Part shown: in pieces, positions 32,401-43,516 of the stretch
How positions within the stretch are numbered: the first letter of the stretch is position 1
Layout of the letters: the number at the start of each line of letters is the position of its first letter
Translations under genes and position numbers: made by a program
From: Nymphalis io
Taxonomy: Eukaryota > Arthropoda > Insecta > Lepidoptera > Nymphalidae
Assembly: GCF_905147045.1 (NCBI RefSeq)
Contig: NC_065917.1
Coordinates: forward strand, 7,146,501-7,210,500
Length of the DNA: 64,000 nucleotides
Reading direction: 5' to 3'
Notes under the pieces: model-generated
The model's database searches: none
Told to the model about the DNA's origin: nothing
The model's input: the letters and a program-made list of their open reading frames with translations, nothing else

Positions 32401-32740
32401 CTTTCGCTTTGAAAGATTCTTCAAGCATGTAGCTGGGATAGTTAAGGTAGCTGGTGTCGGCAGGGCGGAGTATTTTCGTCTCCGTGAGAAACAACATTGC
32501 TGGCCGTGCTGTCTCGAGATGGTGGTGGACAGCGTTGAGGTTAGCGTGGAGTCCTCGGATGTTAGAGAACTCGACCTCAAACAGCGTGGGTATGGTGAGG
32601 GTGTGCACCGCTGAACGACCGTTATTTCTTAGTTGCGCTACCATTTCGGAAAATAAGGAAAAGAGACGTGAAGCGTACGACGTGTTGCCACGATAGGGTC
32701 GGGCAAAGTATGGAGGCGTGTTTCCCCAAATGGTTGCCAA
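29450..32740 (-). pseudogene. Jockey-type ORF2 (endonuclease and reverse transcriptase) split by a 258-bp insertion
   Basis: The 5' half (32740-31259) has the endonuclease: FSNIRGLHANLN, LTETKIL, VFLGDFNAHHESW and GSSDHGLIS. The 3' half (30993-29450) has the RT: RKASGPDGIPA, YRPIAITSVLCKVMER, RQYGFRPKRSTGDLL, VSLDISKAFDRVWH, GVPQGSVLSPTLF and HCYADDSTVHGG. Both halves lie in the same frame. The inserted Rep-P brings its own stops. The insertion plus one duplicate is exactly 86 codons, so the surrounding frame is unshifted. The frame is open from 32740 but the first ATG is at 32644. Apart from the insertion I see no lesion. Confidence 0.88.
31001..31258 (-). repeat. Rep-P: short poly(A) repeat inserted in Jockey ORF2
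   Basis: A T-run (31001-31019, i.e. poly(A) on the minus strand) is followed by TAGAATAGGAAGGCGGACGA, GGGCCACCTGATGGTAAGTG, CCAACCTTGGGAACTAAG and GCTGTTTTGCGGTAGAATATC. TGATTTT flanks it at 30994-31000 and 31252-31258. It has no tRNA head and no ORF. It looks like a poly(A) retroposon whose 3' end was borrowed from a Jockey LINE. Confidence 0.9.
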
Positions 32741-33149
32741 AAGGGAAAATATACTGATCCACCGGACGGAAGGGCCCCCGAACCCCCCCGGAAGTGGCCC
32801 CTGGACCCCACCTTCCGATCACCAACCGGCACGACGGTCCACCCCGAGATTATGCGTGGCCTGGTGGGGCAGCCTCGCGAGCTGGTTAGGCACGCTCGGG
32901 CCCCTGTACTTTGCCACGGGCGGCCAGCGGAACAGCCGTTTCTTCAGGTATCCCTGTCCAGCAGGTCAATACAGTTTCCCCCGGCATTGGTTCAACAGCC
33001 GTCTCCACTGGACCAACACCCATCGCGGCAATACTCGCTCGGGCACTGGCTGTACGCTGGCTGACCTCGAAACGTGGCTGCAAGCCACTTCACGAGTTTT
33101 TCACCATGCTTACGGTGGTAACAAGCCAGGCGGATGTTAAATGTCAAGA

Positions 33150-34000
33150 TGTCAAGCATTTCCAACAATTAATAAAGCTAACGATTCGTCTACAGTTAAC
33201 GGTTTAAAAGAATCTACCGTAGATAAAAAACCTCACAAGATCATACGCTGAAGTCACCAAAAACAAAATTAAAAGAATCAAAAAAGAAAAAACTAAGGAA
33301 GGCCGGAATAGCAAACGTCGAAAACGATGATAATATTGAAATAATGGATTTTAACAATTATGGTATGGAAAAAAAGGGAATACATACAAAGATGAGCGAG
33401 GATTTGTTGAATGGAAATCAGTACTAAAAATGCTAAAAGATAAAATATTAAATAGTGGTTTGACGTGGGAAGAAAAGATTAAAAAATGCTTAAGTATAAT
33501 TTATGAAGCTGTATTATCGGCTATAGTGAGATTAATAGCCAATATGGATAGGAACAATATTTCACAATCTATAAACATACTCCAATGGAATGCTCAAAGT
33601 CTACGACCAAAGATACCAGAATTCGAACTAATATTAAATCAGAAAAAAATCCATATTGCCTTAATCAGTGAGATTTGGTTAGATCCGGATAGCTATTGTC
33701 ATTTAAGTGGGTATAATATTTCTAGATCAGATCGCAGAGACGGATTTGGAGGAGTAGCTATAATAACACATTGGTCTATAAAAGCTCAACAAAAATATTT
33801 GAATAATTCGAACTCAGGAATTGAATATACATATGTTAAAATATTTAAGTGCGGTGACATTGAAAATATAGTATCTATACATTGCCCCCAACAGTTCAAA
33901 CACCTCTTTTCGAGACTGAAATGGTTTTTTTTCTAAGTTTAATAACAAGACTATAATTGCAGGAGATTTTAATGGGCATCATCGTAATTGGTCCAGGAAA
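33150..34000 (+). pseudogene. Jockey-type LINE fragment, 3'-truncated
   Basis: 33150-33540 is lysine-rich sequence resembling the end of ORF1. From about 33570 the endonuclease begins: INILQWNAQSLRPK, LISEIWLDPDS, SGYNISRSDRRDGFGGVAI. A frameshift near 33930 is followed by TIIAGDFNGHHRNWSRK, after which the similarity ends. Losing the 3' end instead of the 5' end is not the usual outcome of target-primed insertion, so a later deletion or rearrangement near 34000 is likely. Confidence 0.75.
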
Positions 34001-34248
34001 AATACCGTGCGGCGCTTCACTTTTTGCATCGGCGCCGGGGCGAGACGGTTGTGTGGTTGTGCTCTCAAGTGCTATTCGTAATATTGGTGATCGCTAATTC
34101 TGATTTCATTTATTTGTGCTAATTTTGTTTTTTTAGTTCCTATTTAGTTTATTGCTATGTATGTATAGTATATGTGATTTGCTCATGTTAAGATTATTTG
34201 AATAAATAAATCATTTCAATCCCATGAAATGAAGAGTAAAATCGAATA

Positions 34249-34565
34249 GCAGGCCGTGTCCCGATGGCGGCAAACGGTAGCTTCATTATGCGACGTATAA
34301 GCAGGCCGTGCTCCGATGGTGACAAATGGTAGCTTCATTATGCGACGTATAAGCAGGCCGTGCTCCGATGGTGACAAACGGTAGCTTCATTATGCGACGT
34401 ATAAGCAGGCCGTGCTCCGATGGTGATAAACGGTAGCTTCGTTATGTGACGTATGAGCAGGCCGTGTTCCGATGGTTACAAACGGTAGCTTATCTCGACT
34501 ATGTGCTGTTAATGAGCAGGCCGTATCCCGAGGGCGGCAAACGGTAGCTCAAGTTCATTAAGCTT
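34249..34565 (+). repeat. 52-bp minisatellite, six units
   Basis: GCAGGCCGTG begins units at 34249, 34301, 34353, 34405, 34457 and 34516, so the spacing is 52 bp four times and then 59. Each unit carries CCGATGGTGACAAACGGTAG (or a close variant), then CTTCATTATGCGACGTATAA. The last two units are more diverged. The segment 34001-34248 before it is unassigned; it ends in AATAAATAAATCATTTCAAT, which looks like a polyadenylation region. Confidence 0.9.
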
Positions 34566-34915
34566 GACACAATGTACGTCCAAATAAGAATGAAGTGATA
34601 TCTAGTTTATTAGTGTAGTGATTACCAGTGAAGTGCGTTATTAGTGTTTATGACATAAACGGAATAACTATTGATTAATTAAGTGATTGTATCATTTTAA
34701 ATGTTTCTTAATGTTTGATCAAAACTTGAAATTATCAACCCACCTATCAAGATTGTTATTTAAATAAATGTGTAAACGTAACTATTTGATAGTCTCAGAA
34801 ATTAACTATATTCTATGATTATCATTTAAATAAATGTGTAAAAACTCAAGTACGGTGTACTAGGTATTTACTGTAATATTTACTTTTGATTTTTATTATT
34901 TTTTTTATTATATAA
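34566..34915. other. AT-rich stretch without a gene
   Basis: Contains a small direct repeat (ATTTAAATAAATGTGTAAA at about 34756 and 34826) and ends at the A next to the Helitron 3' terminus. Confidence 0.55.
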
Positions 34916-35236
34916 CTAGCGACCCGCCCCGGCTTCGCACGGGTGCAATGCTGATACTAAATACACTACAGAAAAACTGTGAACGTTGTATATAAAAACA
35001 TAGCGGCCCGCTCCGGCTTCGCACGGGTATAAAATATGTGATTAAAATCGATCAAGTAGTTTTGATTTATTCATTACTGCCCGTGGCCCGCACGCGTTAA
35101 ATTTGGAGTAAAACAATCCCCCTTTCCCTATACCATGAAGATTTCCTGCTATCTTTGGAATATCTAAATTCATACACTACATTTTTACTTATTTACTTTT
35201 TACATTTTTAACTATTTATTTTATTTTTACAACTTA

Positions 35237-38200
35237 TTACAGAATGTCTTTATAAACAACGTTCACAGCTTTCTTGTCATTAGACAATACAAACATGTTT
35301 TCTCTGGAGGTCACTCTTGAAAGAGCGACATACAGTTGTCCATGTGAAAAACAGTCAACGCTCAAATCTAAGCCTACAACGTTGAAGGTTTGACCCTGCG
35401 ATTTATTAATGGTCATTGCAAAAGATGTCTTTACCGGAAACTGTAAACGTTTAAATTGGAAGGGTAAATCCGATGGTATCAGAGAGATTCGGGGAATCAA
35501 TACATCTTCTCCGGTACCACATCCTGTGAGTATTGTGCACTCTATTATGAAAGTTTTCAATGATTTTACCAGCAAACGCGTGCAATTGCAAAGTTTAGGT
35601 GGATTCAGGTTTCTTAATAAAATAACAGGACAACCTACTTTCAACACCATTTTGTGAGGAGGGAGTCCAGACGGGTTCAAAGAATTTAGAAATTCTGTAG
35701 GAAAATGAACAGCTTCCAAATCGAGAACAGTATCGACCGAGTAGTATATTTTCGTCGGCGCATCAATCTTTGAAAGAATCAAGTTATTTACTTTATCTAC
35801 TTGTTCGTTAGTTGGTGACAGAATCGCTCTTTCTTTAAACCAAGATATTGTCTTATAACTTATGTTATCAATGTCAGGATAGACATTGTTGTCTATCAAA
35901 ACACAAAGGTTTTCTAGGTCAATCCTTCCCTCACTTTTTGTTAACTCTCCATTGCCAACTTTTTGCAGCATCTCTGGAAATAGCCTGTTCTCACGTGAAG
36001 ATGACGAAACCCTCTTATTAGTTTTAAGCTCTAATTTATTGACATGCGGCCAAAGGTTGGATCTTTTTAGGCAAGCATTTATTTCGTCAGCACGTGTTCC
36101 TCGAGTCACAACTGGTAGGATTTGACGGAAATCTCCTGAGAACAGAATTGTACATCCATCCATAGGTGAATTTTTGTTGCGCAAATCGCGCATTGTCCTA
36201 CCCAGTGCTTCCACAGACGTCTTGTTTGATATGGTAGCTTCGTCCCAGACTATTAATGAGCAGTCACGCATCAATTTTCCTGTATTTCTCTGTTTAGAAA
36301 CACTACAGATGCTGTTATTATCATCGGTAGCGATTTTCAGCGGGAGCTTGAATGTGGAGTGTGCGGTTCGGCCTCCTTCCAAAAGCGTAGCGGCAATGCC
36401 GGATGACGCAACAGCTAACGCAATTTTTCCGATAGATCTCACTTTTTTTAAAAGCAGATTGATTAAAAATGTTTTTCCTGTACCTCCTGGGGCATCAAGG
36501 AAAAACAATTTCCCTTCATTGTTATCAATTGTTGATAGTAATGCAGTGAATACTTTTTTCTGATCGATGTTTAATCGTGGCTCATCTTGAGCTTTATTTT
36601 GTCAAAGTCTCGTTTGATGAATCAGAATATCACTGGCCATATTTTCTTGAAATTTATTCCATAGATTAACAGAATCAGTTACTTGACAAAAGACTACTAT
36701 GACGGCAAATAAATATTTTAGTGATGTAGCTGAACTACAAACAGCTGCTTCTGATAATGTGTTTTCCCAGTGAGAATCGTCTTCCAAGAGCCCCATAGCT
36801 TTGCATGCTGCTTGATAAGTATTGTAAACAACACCTTGTACAGTTCTTAGGTGTGCAAAGGATGTCGGGCCTTTTACAATATGCAGTAACATTCTCAGAT
36901 AAAAGCATTCGCTGTTGTTGGGATGAACCACGTAGACTCTGCCAAGAGCATCCGTTTTTTTTACTTTCCGGGGAAACCATCAACCGCAGTACCTTGTTTT
37001 CGCCGTTGAAAAGTTTTAGAACTCTGGTTTCATGTATAGTAACCTAGAACTCTGTCATATGTCAGTGTTTTCGCGAAATCATCTTGAGCACATAACTTGA
37101 AGAATGCTGTCAATGTTGTATTCCGCGGGTTATTAACAACTTCTTGTATATTGTTCTCTGTGAAATATACTCTTTGTCCATTTTCTAAATTAACTGCAAG
37201 GTGGACAATTGTGGGAGCCCGGTCGTGCACTTCGAATGATAATACAGCTTCAGAGCTGCAGATGTAACGTCCAGACTGATATTTTTCCACTTCATTTGGT
37301 GATTGTATGCTGAAAGTGGCATGATCACTGCCTTTATTAATGTACTTAGTAACATATTGAATTGACTTTATTGAATTGCACAACTCTACGTTGATGTGGG
37401 CATCGAAAATTTTCAAAAGGAGCGGATTATAGGGAACGATCCATCGGTTATCAATATCATGGTTTCGGACGGTAGCATTTTGCCCACCCTGTTCTGGCGA
37501 TCGTCGACGATATTTGGGATATCCGTCATCGCTAGTACTTGTTTGAGTTTGGAACGACTTCGACTCGCATACATGGAGAATTCGGGTTTAAAGTCCCGCA
37601 AGGGCCGTGTACCATATGTTTCTTTACGATTTCGTACAGGATAGGATCTTCATCTTTATCCGGTAATTCAGCTGAAATAACCCTGTCAATTTGGTTTGGT
37701 CTAATTTTGTTCACTAACCACACCAACAGGTGTACATGTGGCAAGCCACGTTTCTGCCATTCTATTGTGTACATATGACAGCGCGGCGGACCATATATTC
37801 ATATGAGACTTGTTAATGAGGTGCAGGAGTTTCTGTACTTTTAAATGGAAGACTCTGTTAACTATATCGTATTTGTCTTGTGGAGTTAAATTGGTGTTAA
37901 TATTTTCTTTGATTTCCGGCCAATTTGGGTTACATGTTGCAGTTATAAATAAATCAGGTTTGCCGTAATTTCTTACGTAAGTCATGGCGTCTTGCGATTT
38001 TTCGTGTAAATATCGAGGTCCACCTGTGAATGATGAAGGTAGTATAACCAACTGCCCAATGCCGTTGCGGTGTTCATTCGCCTGTAAAGCATCCTGAAGA
38101 TGAACGTAATTTTCAGCTCTCAATTTAGTTTGATTATTACGGATGTAGGCCAATCTCTGAGATTCAATTTTCGCATATTGATCTACCAAGTATTGGTTTG

Positions 38201-39390
38201 TTAACATTCCATATCTAAGCAAAGTATTGAAATTGTTACGTCTTGTCATTATACGGTAGCAATAGTAGTTCATACATGACACTGTTTTACGCAGAGGTGT
38301 ACCACCGATTGGGTCAACTTGAGAAATATTAATTGCATAACCATTTTCTCCACGACATAGCATCAAAGGATATTGTAAGCTGTCATAATATCTGCGTAAC
38401 TCTGAAATTTTTTGCAAATTATCATCACGACTATCACGACTATGCAATACAATATCTCTTTTGTCAAATTGCTGTCCAGCTATCACCACTGCTACTTCAT
38501 TCGTGGAAGGCGCATTGTATCGTCCTCTGTGTTCTCCAACAGGAACTTTGTTTGCATGGATTACGACATTAAAGTCAGGAGTATCTGCTGGAACACTCTC
38601 AATCGCAGTTTTGAAAGACTGTATGTAGCAATTATGAGAATGTAACATATCTTGGAGAGATCTAATCAAATCTCTATCAATTGGCTGTGCAACACTTGTA
38701 CACCGCGTAGATGCTTGTCTATCTGGATCTGCAATAAAATATATTTGCAGAAATTTGTGATCATCGGGTCGAAGTGGTAGCAAGCTCCCAGCTAAGTGGT
38801 ACACTTGCCCTTGAATTTTAAATGTAGGCATGAACCCACGCTCAACGACTTGCTTACTTTTAAAAGAGATCATTTGAAATGCGTTATTATAACGGCGTAT
38901 ATTGCGCATGAATTGCTTGGATTTCTGATGATCACCCGTAAGAAGAGAGTGAAGTGGTTCAGGTGGAGGGAAAACTTCTTCTAATTTGACTTTTCCTTGT
39001 AAGCAACATACCTTTCGATTCGTCCTTGAATTTCAATGCCAAGCAATGTTCACACACTACTGACATAGTACCTATTGATACTATACGATCGTCCTTGTAA
39101 GAAATCGAAGGATCGTAATTCATGGCAGAATTTTCTTTATTCACCCATGAATTAGTAACTCGTGCTGATGATTCTCTGGCTCTCTGTATTCGATGTCTTT
39201 CCCTATCTCGGCTGCGGTGAACCTCACGCTCTACTGAAGATTCTCTCTCTCTCTCAGCTCTATATCTATCCCGAGCCTGACTGAGGCGAGCCTCACGTTC
39301 CGTTGACGATTCTTCATCTCTTGCTGAACGTACTCTTCTGGCATTCACTGTACTACGACCTATGTTCGAACGACGACGTCTTCCAGACAT
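35237..39390 (-). pseudogene. Helitron RepHel protein (HUH endonuclease plus PIF1-type helicase), multiply disrupted
   Basis: The N-terminus (39390-39010) is Arg/Ser/Glu-rich and followed by CEHCLALKF. The Helitron-like N domain occupies 38909-37800 (TYVRNYGKPDLFITATCNP). The HUH motif is GLPHVHLLVWL near 37745. The two-tyrosine motif is YVTKYINKG near 37350. The helicase (36560-35237) has Walker A GGTGKT, DEATIS, GDFRQILPV, and the C-terminal FAMTINKSQGQTF and LYVALSRV. Lesions are one-base shifts near 39010, 37800, 37430 and 36955, a TGA in place of a conserved Trp near 37030, and an in-frame TGA near 36603. The helicase part alone is open for 423 codons. The protein once nicked and unwound DNA for rolling-circle transposition. 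Confidence 0.9.
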
Positions 39391-40077
39391 GACTTTATAA
39401 TTTCTGTACAAAATTTACTCAGTTCTATATATGATTACCTATGCACAAATTGCCATATTATTAGTATGTGCCGCAGTAAAAAATATCTAAATTCTTACCA
39501 TTTAGAAACAAAAGATAATCAACAATCATAAAAAACAAAAGATACCTATTCTATTCAGTTCTTTTTTTTTTACTGAAATACCTCAACTTAAACAAGGATT
39601 TTAATTAAATTAAAAGTACTTAAAAAATAATTTGCTATTCGTGCGACTAAAAACAAATGATAATCAACAATCATCAACAACAAAAGATACCTATTCTATT
39701 AAGTACTTTTTCTGAACTTACATATCTCACCTTAAATCACGATTTTTGAAAATAATTTCCCTAATATTAAATTGATCTAACTGTATGTTTTAATCAAGAT
39801 CTTAATAGAAAATTGCAATCCATTATTTATGGTTTTATTTAATCTAATCTTACCTCACCTTATGTAGGTACTTATAATTACTATAAGTGCGATTTAAAAA
39901 TTAACCTTAGAATAGAATATAATTTATATTTTAAAACTACTATCATACAATTATTTATCGTAACTTACTTATAATTACTGATACGTTGTCGCGCTGAAAA
40001 GCACGTTTTTATAATAAACGCGTCCGATCGCTGCTAAATTCAAAGTGCTACAGGGAAAACCGCGGCCTCAGACGCGC

Positions 40078-40085
40078 TATTTATA
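40078..40085 (-). promoter_or_regulatory. Candidate TATA box of the Helitron
   Basis: TATAAATA on the minus strand sits in a GC-rich island (40070-40140) inside the Helitron, about 690 nt upstream of the RepHel start. The island is the only such patch within the AT-rich 5' region. Confidence 0.45.
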
Positions 40086-40876
40086 GGCTCGCTCTTGCCG
40101 CACCGGGCGGCCGGCCGGTACCGCCGCAAACGCTACGTCCCGCAATTTTTAAATCTGTAATATCTTCGAAAATATTCACTTAAATCATACAGTGTAAAGG
40201 GCCATATAGATCTATATTAAATGAACAATGTATTCAAGGTATTTAATTGGTTAAGGATTAATGCTGTATTGGTTAAAATCGCTTCGAAAATTAGCCATTA
40301 TTTGTCGTAAAAAGTAAATGACAAAAAAAAGTTATTGTGGGTTATCCATAAGAGATAGACATATACCATCACGGACTTTTCTGTAGACCTTTTCAATGTG
40401 TACAATACTTAGTACATTATTTTGATAAAACTCGTAGGGTTCAGCCTGCGTTTGCAATGTAAGCGGAAAAAATGTAATTATTTACGACATCACATTAGAA
40501 ACCTCAAAAATAACAGTACTTCTCCACTATTTAATGGATGTTATTATACATATAAACCTTTCTCTTGAATCACTCTATCTATTAAAAAAAACCGCATCAA
40601 AATCCGTTGCGTAGTTTCAAAGATTTAAGCATACAAAGGGACATAGGGACAGAGAAAGCGACTTTGTTTTATACTATGTAGTGATTTACTTTTCATTCAA
40701 TGTAACTCGGGTTTTCTACCTAAATTTATTTAATTAAATATCTTATCTTAAAACTTAATATATAAAATATACATGTACTCTAAAATTTGTCGTATGTGGT
40801 CATACTCTAATTCGAATGGCCGAGCATTATTTGGAATGGGGACATTCCAATAGCAGAATGGCCGTCTGTTAGCGTT

Positions 40877-41217
40877 TGTAGGAATATAGGAGGGTAATAG
40901 TGGGAGGAAGTGTATTTAAAGGAGGGTGGACGGTAGACAGGTCTCTTTTTGCTATCGTGTGTTCGGTCGATTGGTGTCATACTGTGTTATTTTTGTAATC
41001 CATTGCGATTAAGTTTGTTAGTGTCGTGTTGCTAAGAGTCATTCGATCGGGGGCGACAGCGAATGAGAGTGTGTCCCGTGTGAATTGTGTCTGTGACATT
41101 TTAAAATAAAAACTGTTAATAGATTTGATTGTGTTTTCCTACAATTCATTTGGAAAGTTCGGATTCACCCATTAAATATCTGTTCCTGCTAGTGACTTTC
41201 AACATCAGAAGTGGGAT
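40877..41217 (+). mobile_element. Gypsy LTR and primer-binding site, relic
   Basis: The LTR starts TGTAGGAATATAGGAGGG. It contains GTATTTAAAGG as a TATA-like box, AATAAA near 41105, and TTCCTACA near 41136-41143. It is followed by TTTCAACA and then TCAGAAGTGGGAT (41205-41217), which matches the primer-binding site of the Gypsy element at 42125. Two ends are possible (41143, or more likely 41204). About 120 bp of leader follow and no coding part is present. Confidence 0.6.
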
Positions 41218-41876
41218 GAACGTTCGAGGATACCCACAGGTATGTTTCCTTATTTTATGTACTTATCCATCTGGAGATATTTATGTTCAGCGGTCAGCAA
41301 TGTGGCGGCCGCGATCTTTATTGTAATAATGTATCTAACTATCCACCTCCACCAATAATATATATCAATGGAAATTAAAGCAAAGTTGTGAGGATGGGTA
41401 GGTAGGTATACATATTAATATCTCCTTCAATGCATTCCCTTTGTTTGGCCTGGTACAAATAAAGAGGCTATAATGTTGTTGTTAAGTGGTTACCTACCTG
41501 GGAACATTTCATCATCAAAATATCTACTGTTGTCATAAATAAACGCCTACTACAATTTAATATCAATTATAATGTAAGTATAAACTTATCCATAAAACTA
41601 CTGCAAAGTTCATACATAGTTTTCTAGATTTACGTCAAGACCATGTGAATTTCATTAAGAAGCTGGTACAGATTAATGTATATTTAAATAGATTTTGTTT
41701 ATAAATACACATCTTGATAAAATGGAAAGCACCGAAACCGTTACAAATATATCGTCGTAATTGTAACGTAAACAATTTGTTTAAGTAACATTTTCAACTC
41801 AGTCGCGCGTTCTTTTTAATTATCTACCCTCCAAAGTTGTGACAGTATATAACTAGGTATATATATATATGTATAT
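41218..41876. other. Leader remnant and AT-rich stretch without a gene
   Basis: 41218-41340 is probably leader of the previous LTR element (GGTCAGCAATGTGGCGGCCG). The remainder up to the next LTR is AT-rich with a TATATA run at 41858-41875. No exon was recognised. Confidence 0.45.
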
Positions 41877-42124
41877 TGTTGGAGGAAGACTAATATTTTA
41901 ATTCAGCAACACCACACCTGCCTATATAAGACGAGATGTTGGCGATAAGAGCTCATTATTACGTTAACTTTTGAAGTGTGCGGAAGCTCTGCCCGAATAA
42001 TTACCGATTTAATTAAATTACTATTTATTTTATGTTTGTTTAAAGTCATAAATTGTGTATGTACTTGAGGCCGAAGACCAAATAAATCTTTTTTTTATTT
42101 TAATAATTGTTTGATTTATAAAAT
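41877..42124 (+). repeat. 5' LTR of the Gypsy element
   Basis: Starts TGTTGGAGGAAGACTAATA, contains CCTATATAAGACG (promoter, near 41922) and AATAAA (near 42081). It ends TTTATAAAA where the 3' LTR ends TTTATAACA, a C-to-A change in the terminal CA. Confidence 0.9.
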
Positions 42125-42142
42125 CAGAAGTGGGATTCGAAG
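42125..42142 (+). promoter_or_regulatory. Primer-binding site complementary to tRNA-Leu
   Basis: TCAGAAGTGGGATTCGAA directly after the 5' LTR is complementary to the 3' T-arm/acceptor region of insect tRNA-Leu. The TGG complement of the CCA tail is not present, so priming may use the tRNA a few bases in from its end. Confidence 0.65.
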
Positions 42143-42248
42143 GCTGTTATAGCCGCAAACACATTTCTGGTGCTATAGATGAAACTTAATTCTACCCTCC
42201 CACGCGGTTTAGTAATTTAAATATTCGGGCAATGCTTCCATCAGTGTA

Positions 42249-43507
42249 ATGTTGAACAACGATAAACGTAACAAACGAAGACGTCGAGGACAAACTCCTC
42301 CCAACTCAATGGAAGAGATCCTGACCAGACTGCGCGCTTTGGAGGAGCAGTCTCGTGCGTCTGTGGAGACGCAAGCCAGTGCATCAGTCAGTGCTGGCAC
42401 TAGACGCGCTGTCGCGCTGCAAAGCGCCACACCAGCAGCCGCATCGATGCCTGGGGCGCCGACTCCGCCACGCGACCACGTGGTTACGCCGCCACGACTC
42501 CGCAAACCAGCCAGACGGGGTTATCGCAGTCCGAAGATGTGGTGACGAATGCTGCCGAGCGGCTCTTGACCGCTATCAGCTGTGCTCAGGTCAGATCCAA
42601 TCGATATTTTGTCTCTGATTTTGATCCGAGTGTTCATGACTTCGACACGTGGTGTGATGAGGTAGAAAGAGCGCGTATTTTGAACCAATGGGGCGACAAA
42701 GAATGCCTTGCTCGCATCGGACATTGTCTGAAAGGGGAATCTCGTACCTGGCTTAGCCAATGGACAAGTGATATTCGCACATGGTCCAATTTCAAACAAG
42801 AATTAAAAGCCTTATGCCCACGCTCTGTCGATGTCGCGAATATTCTTTATGACGTTATGCGAACAGAGTCCGACAAATACCCCACATACGCCGAATATGC
42901 TCGTAGATCGCTTTTAAGGTTACGCATAGTTAAAGGTCTAAGCAACGAGCTACTTACTGCCATTATTATACGTGGAATCGTAGACCCACAAATCCGCGCT
43001 ATGGCTATTAACGCTAAATTATCGCCCGATTCTATAGTGGAGTTTTTGTCTAGCTTTGTTAAACCTTCTAACAATTCAAATAGAAAAATATCTACTAACT
43101 ATAGTCGGTTTGATAAATTCTCTAATAATAATAATTTAAATCGCAACCTTTTAAAACGCAAATACAGTTCAAACGATTCAAAATCAATTAAATGTTATAA
43201 TTGTAAGCAATTTGGCCATAAAAGTGTAGATTGTAGTAAACGATTGAATACAACTACAAATAATAATAACAACGAAAGAGCAATCGCGCTACCGGCAACG
43301 TCTCGTGTTGATGTGTTGAAGTGTACATTTTGTAAAAAAGTAGGTCATTCCGAGAATATGTGTTTTGCCAAAGAACGGTCGAGTTCACGAAACAATAATG
43401 GTGTTAATTTTTGTCGCGAACTTGTGGGTAGTTATAAAAATCGTGACGTAACAACTGCTGTTATCTCGGGAATTCCGTTAGATGTTTTGATCGATAGTAG
43501 TTCATGA
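42249..43507 (+). pseudogene. Gypsy gag with two zinc knuckles and start of protease, frameshifted
   Basis: The likely start is the ATG at 42249. The N-terminus is basic (RNKRRRRGQTPPNS) with a coiled-coil segment LTRLRALEEQ. A frameshift within about 42440-42490 moves the reading to the frame that holds the capsid-like region (FDTWCDEVERARILNQWGD, LSQWTSDIRTWSNFK). Two CCHC knuckles follow: CYNCKQFGHKSVDC and CTFCKKVGHSENMC. The frame enters the protease at VLIDSSS, where the usual D-S/T-G has Ser for Gly, and ends at TGA (43505-43507). The next block continues in the same frame. Confidence 0.9.
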
Positions 43508-43516
43508 GTCTCTCTA

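Larger units (their letters stand above)
29341..33130 (-). mobile_element. Jockey-type LINE, interrupted by a Rep-P insertion
   Basis: On the minus strand the element runs from a GC-rich 5' region (about 33130-32741) through ORF2 to a short 3' UTR and poly(A) (T-run 29341-29350). The tail CCACTTACCATCAGGTGG immediately before the poly(A) side is shared with Rep-P repeats. The 5' limit is uncertain. No target duplication was identified; the left flank is Gypsy integrase while the right flank is another LINE fragment. A second 3' fragment of the same family is at 57065-57462. Confidence 0.85.
34916..40684 (-). mobile_element. Autonomous-type Helitron, complete termini, coding region decayed
   Basis: On the minus strand the element begins TCACTACATAGTATAAAAC at 40684 and ends ACCCG..CGGGTCGCTAG at 34916. 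It is preceded by A and followed by T, the A/T target context of Helitrons. The 3' end carries the short hairpin ACCCG/CGGGT about 6 nt before CTAG. The 5769-bp element encodes one RepHel protein in broken frames. A second copy of the 3' terminal motif lies just inside (35005-35035). No target duplication is expected. Confidence 0.92.

Noticed and set aside
36805..37047. Plus-strand open frames over the Helitron
   Set aside because: The minus strand carries recognisable RepHel motifs throughout; the plus-strand frames have none.
42209..42505. Minus-strand open frame over the Gypsy gag start
   Set aside because: Antisense shadow of the GC-rich gag N-terminus; gag on the plus strand explains the composition.
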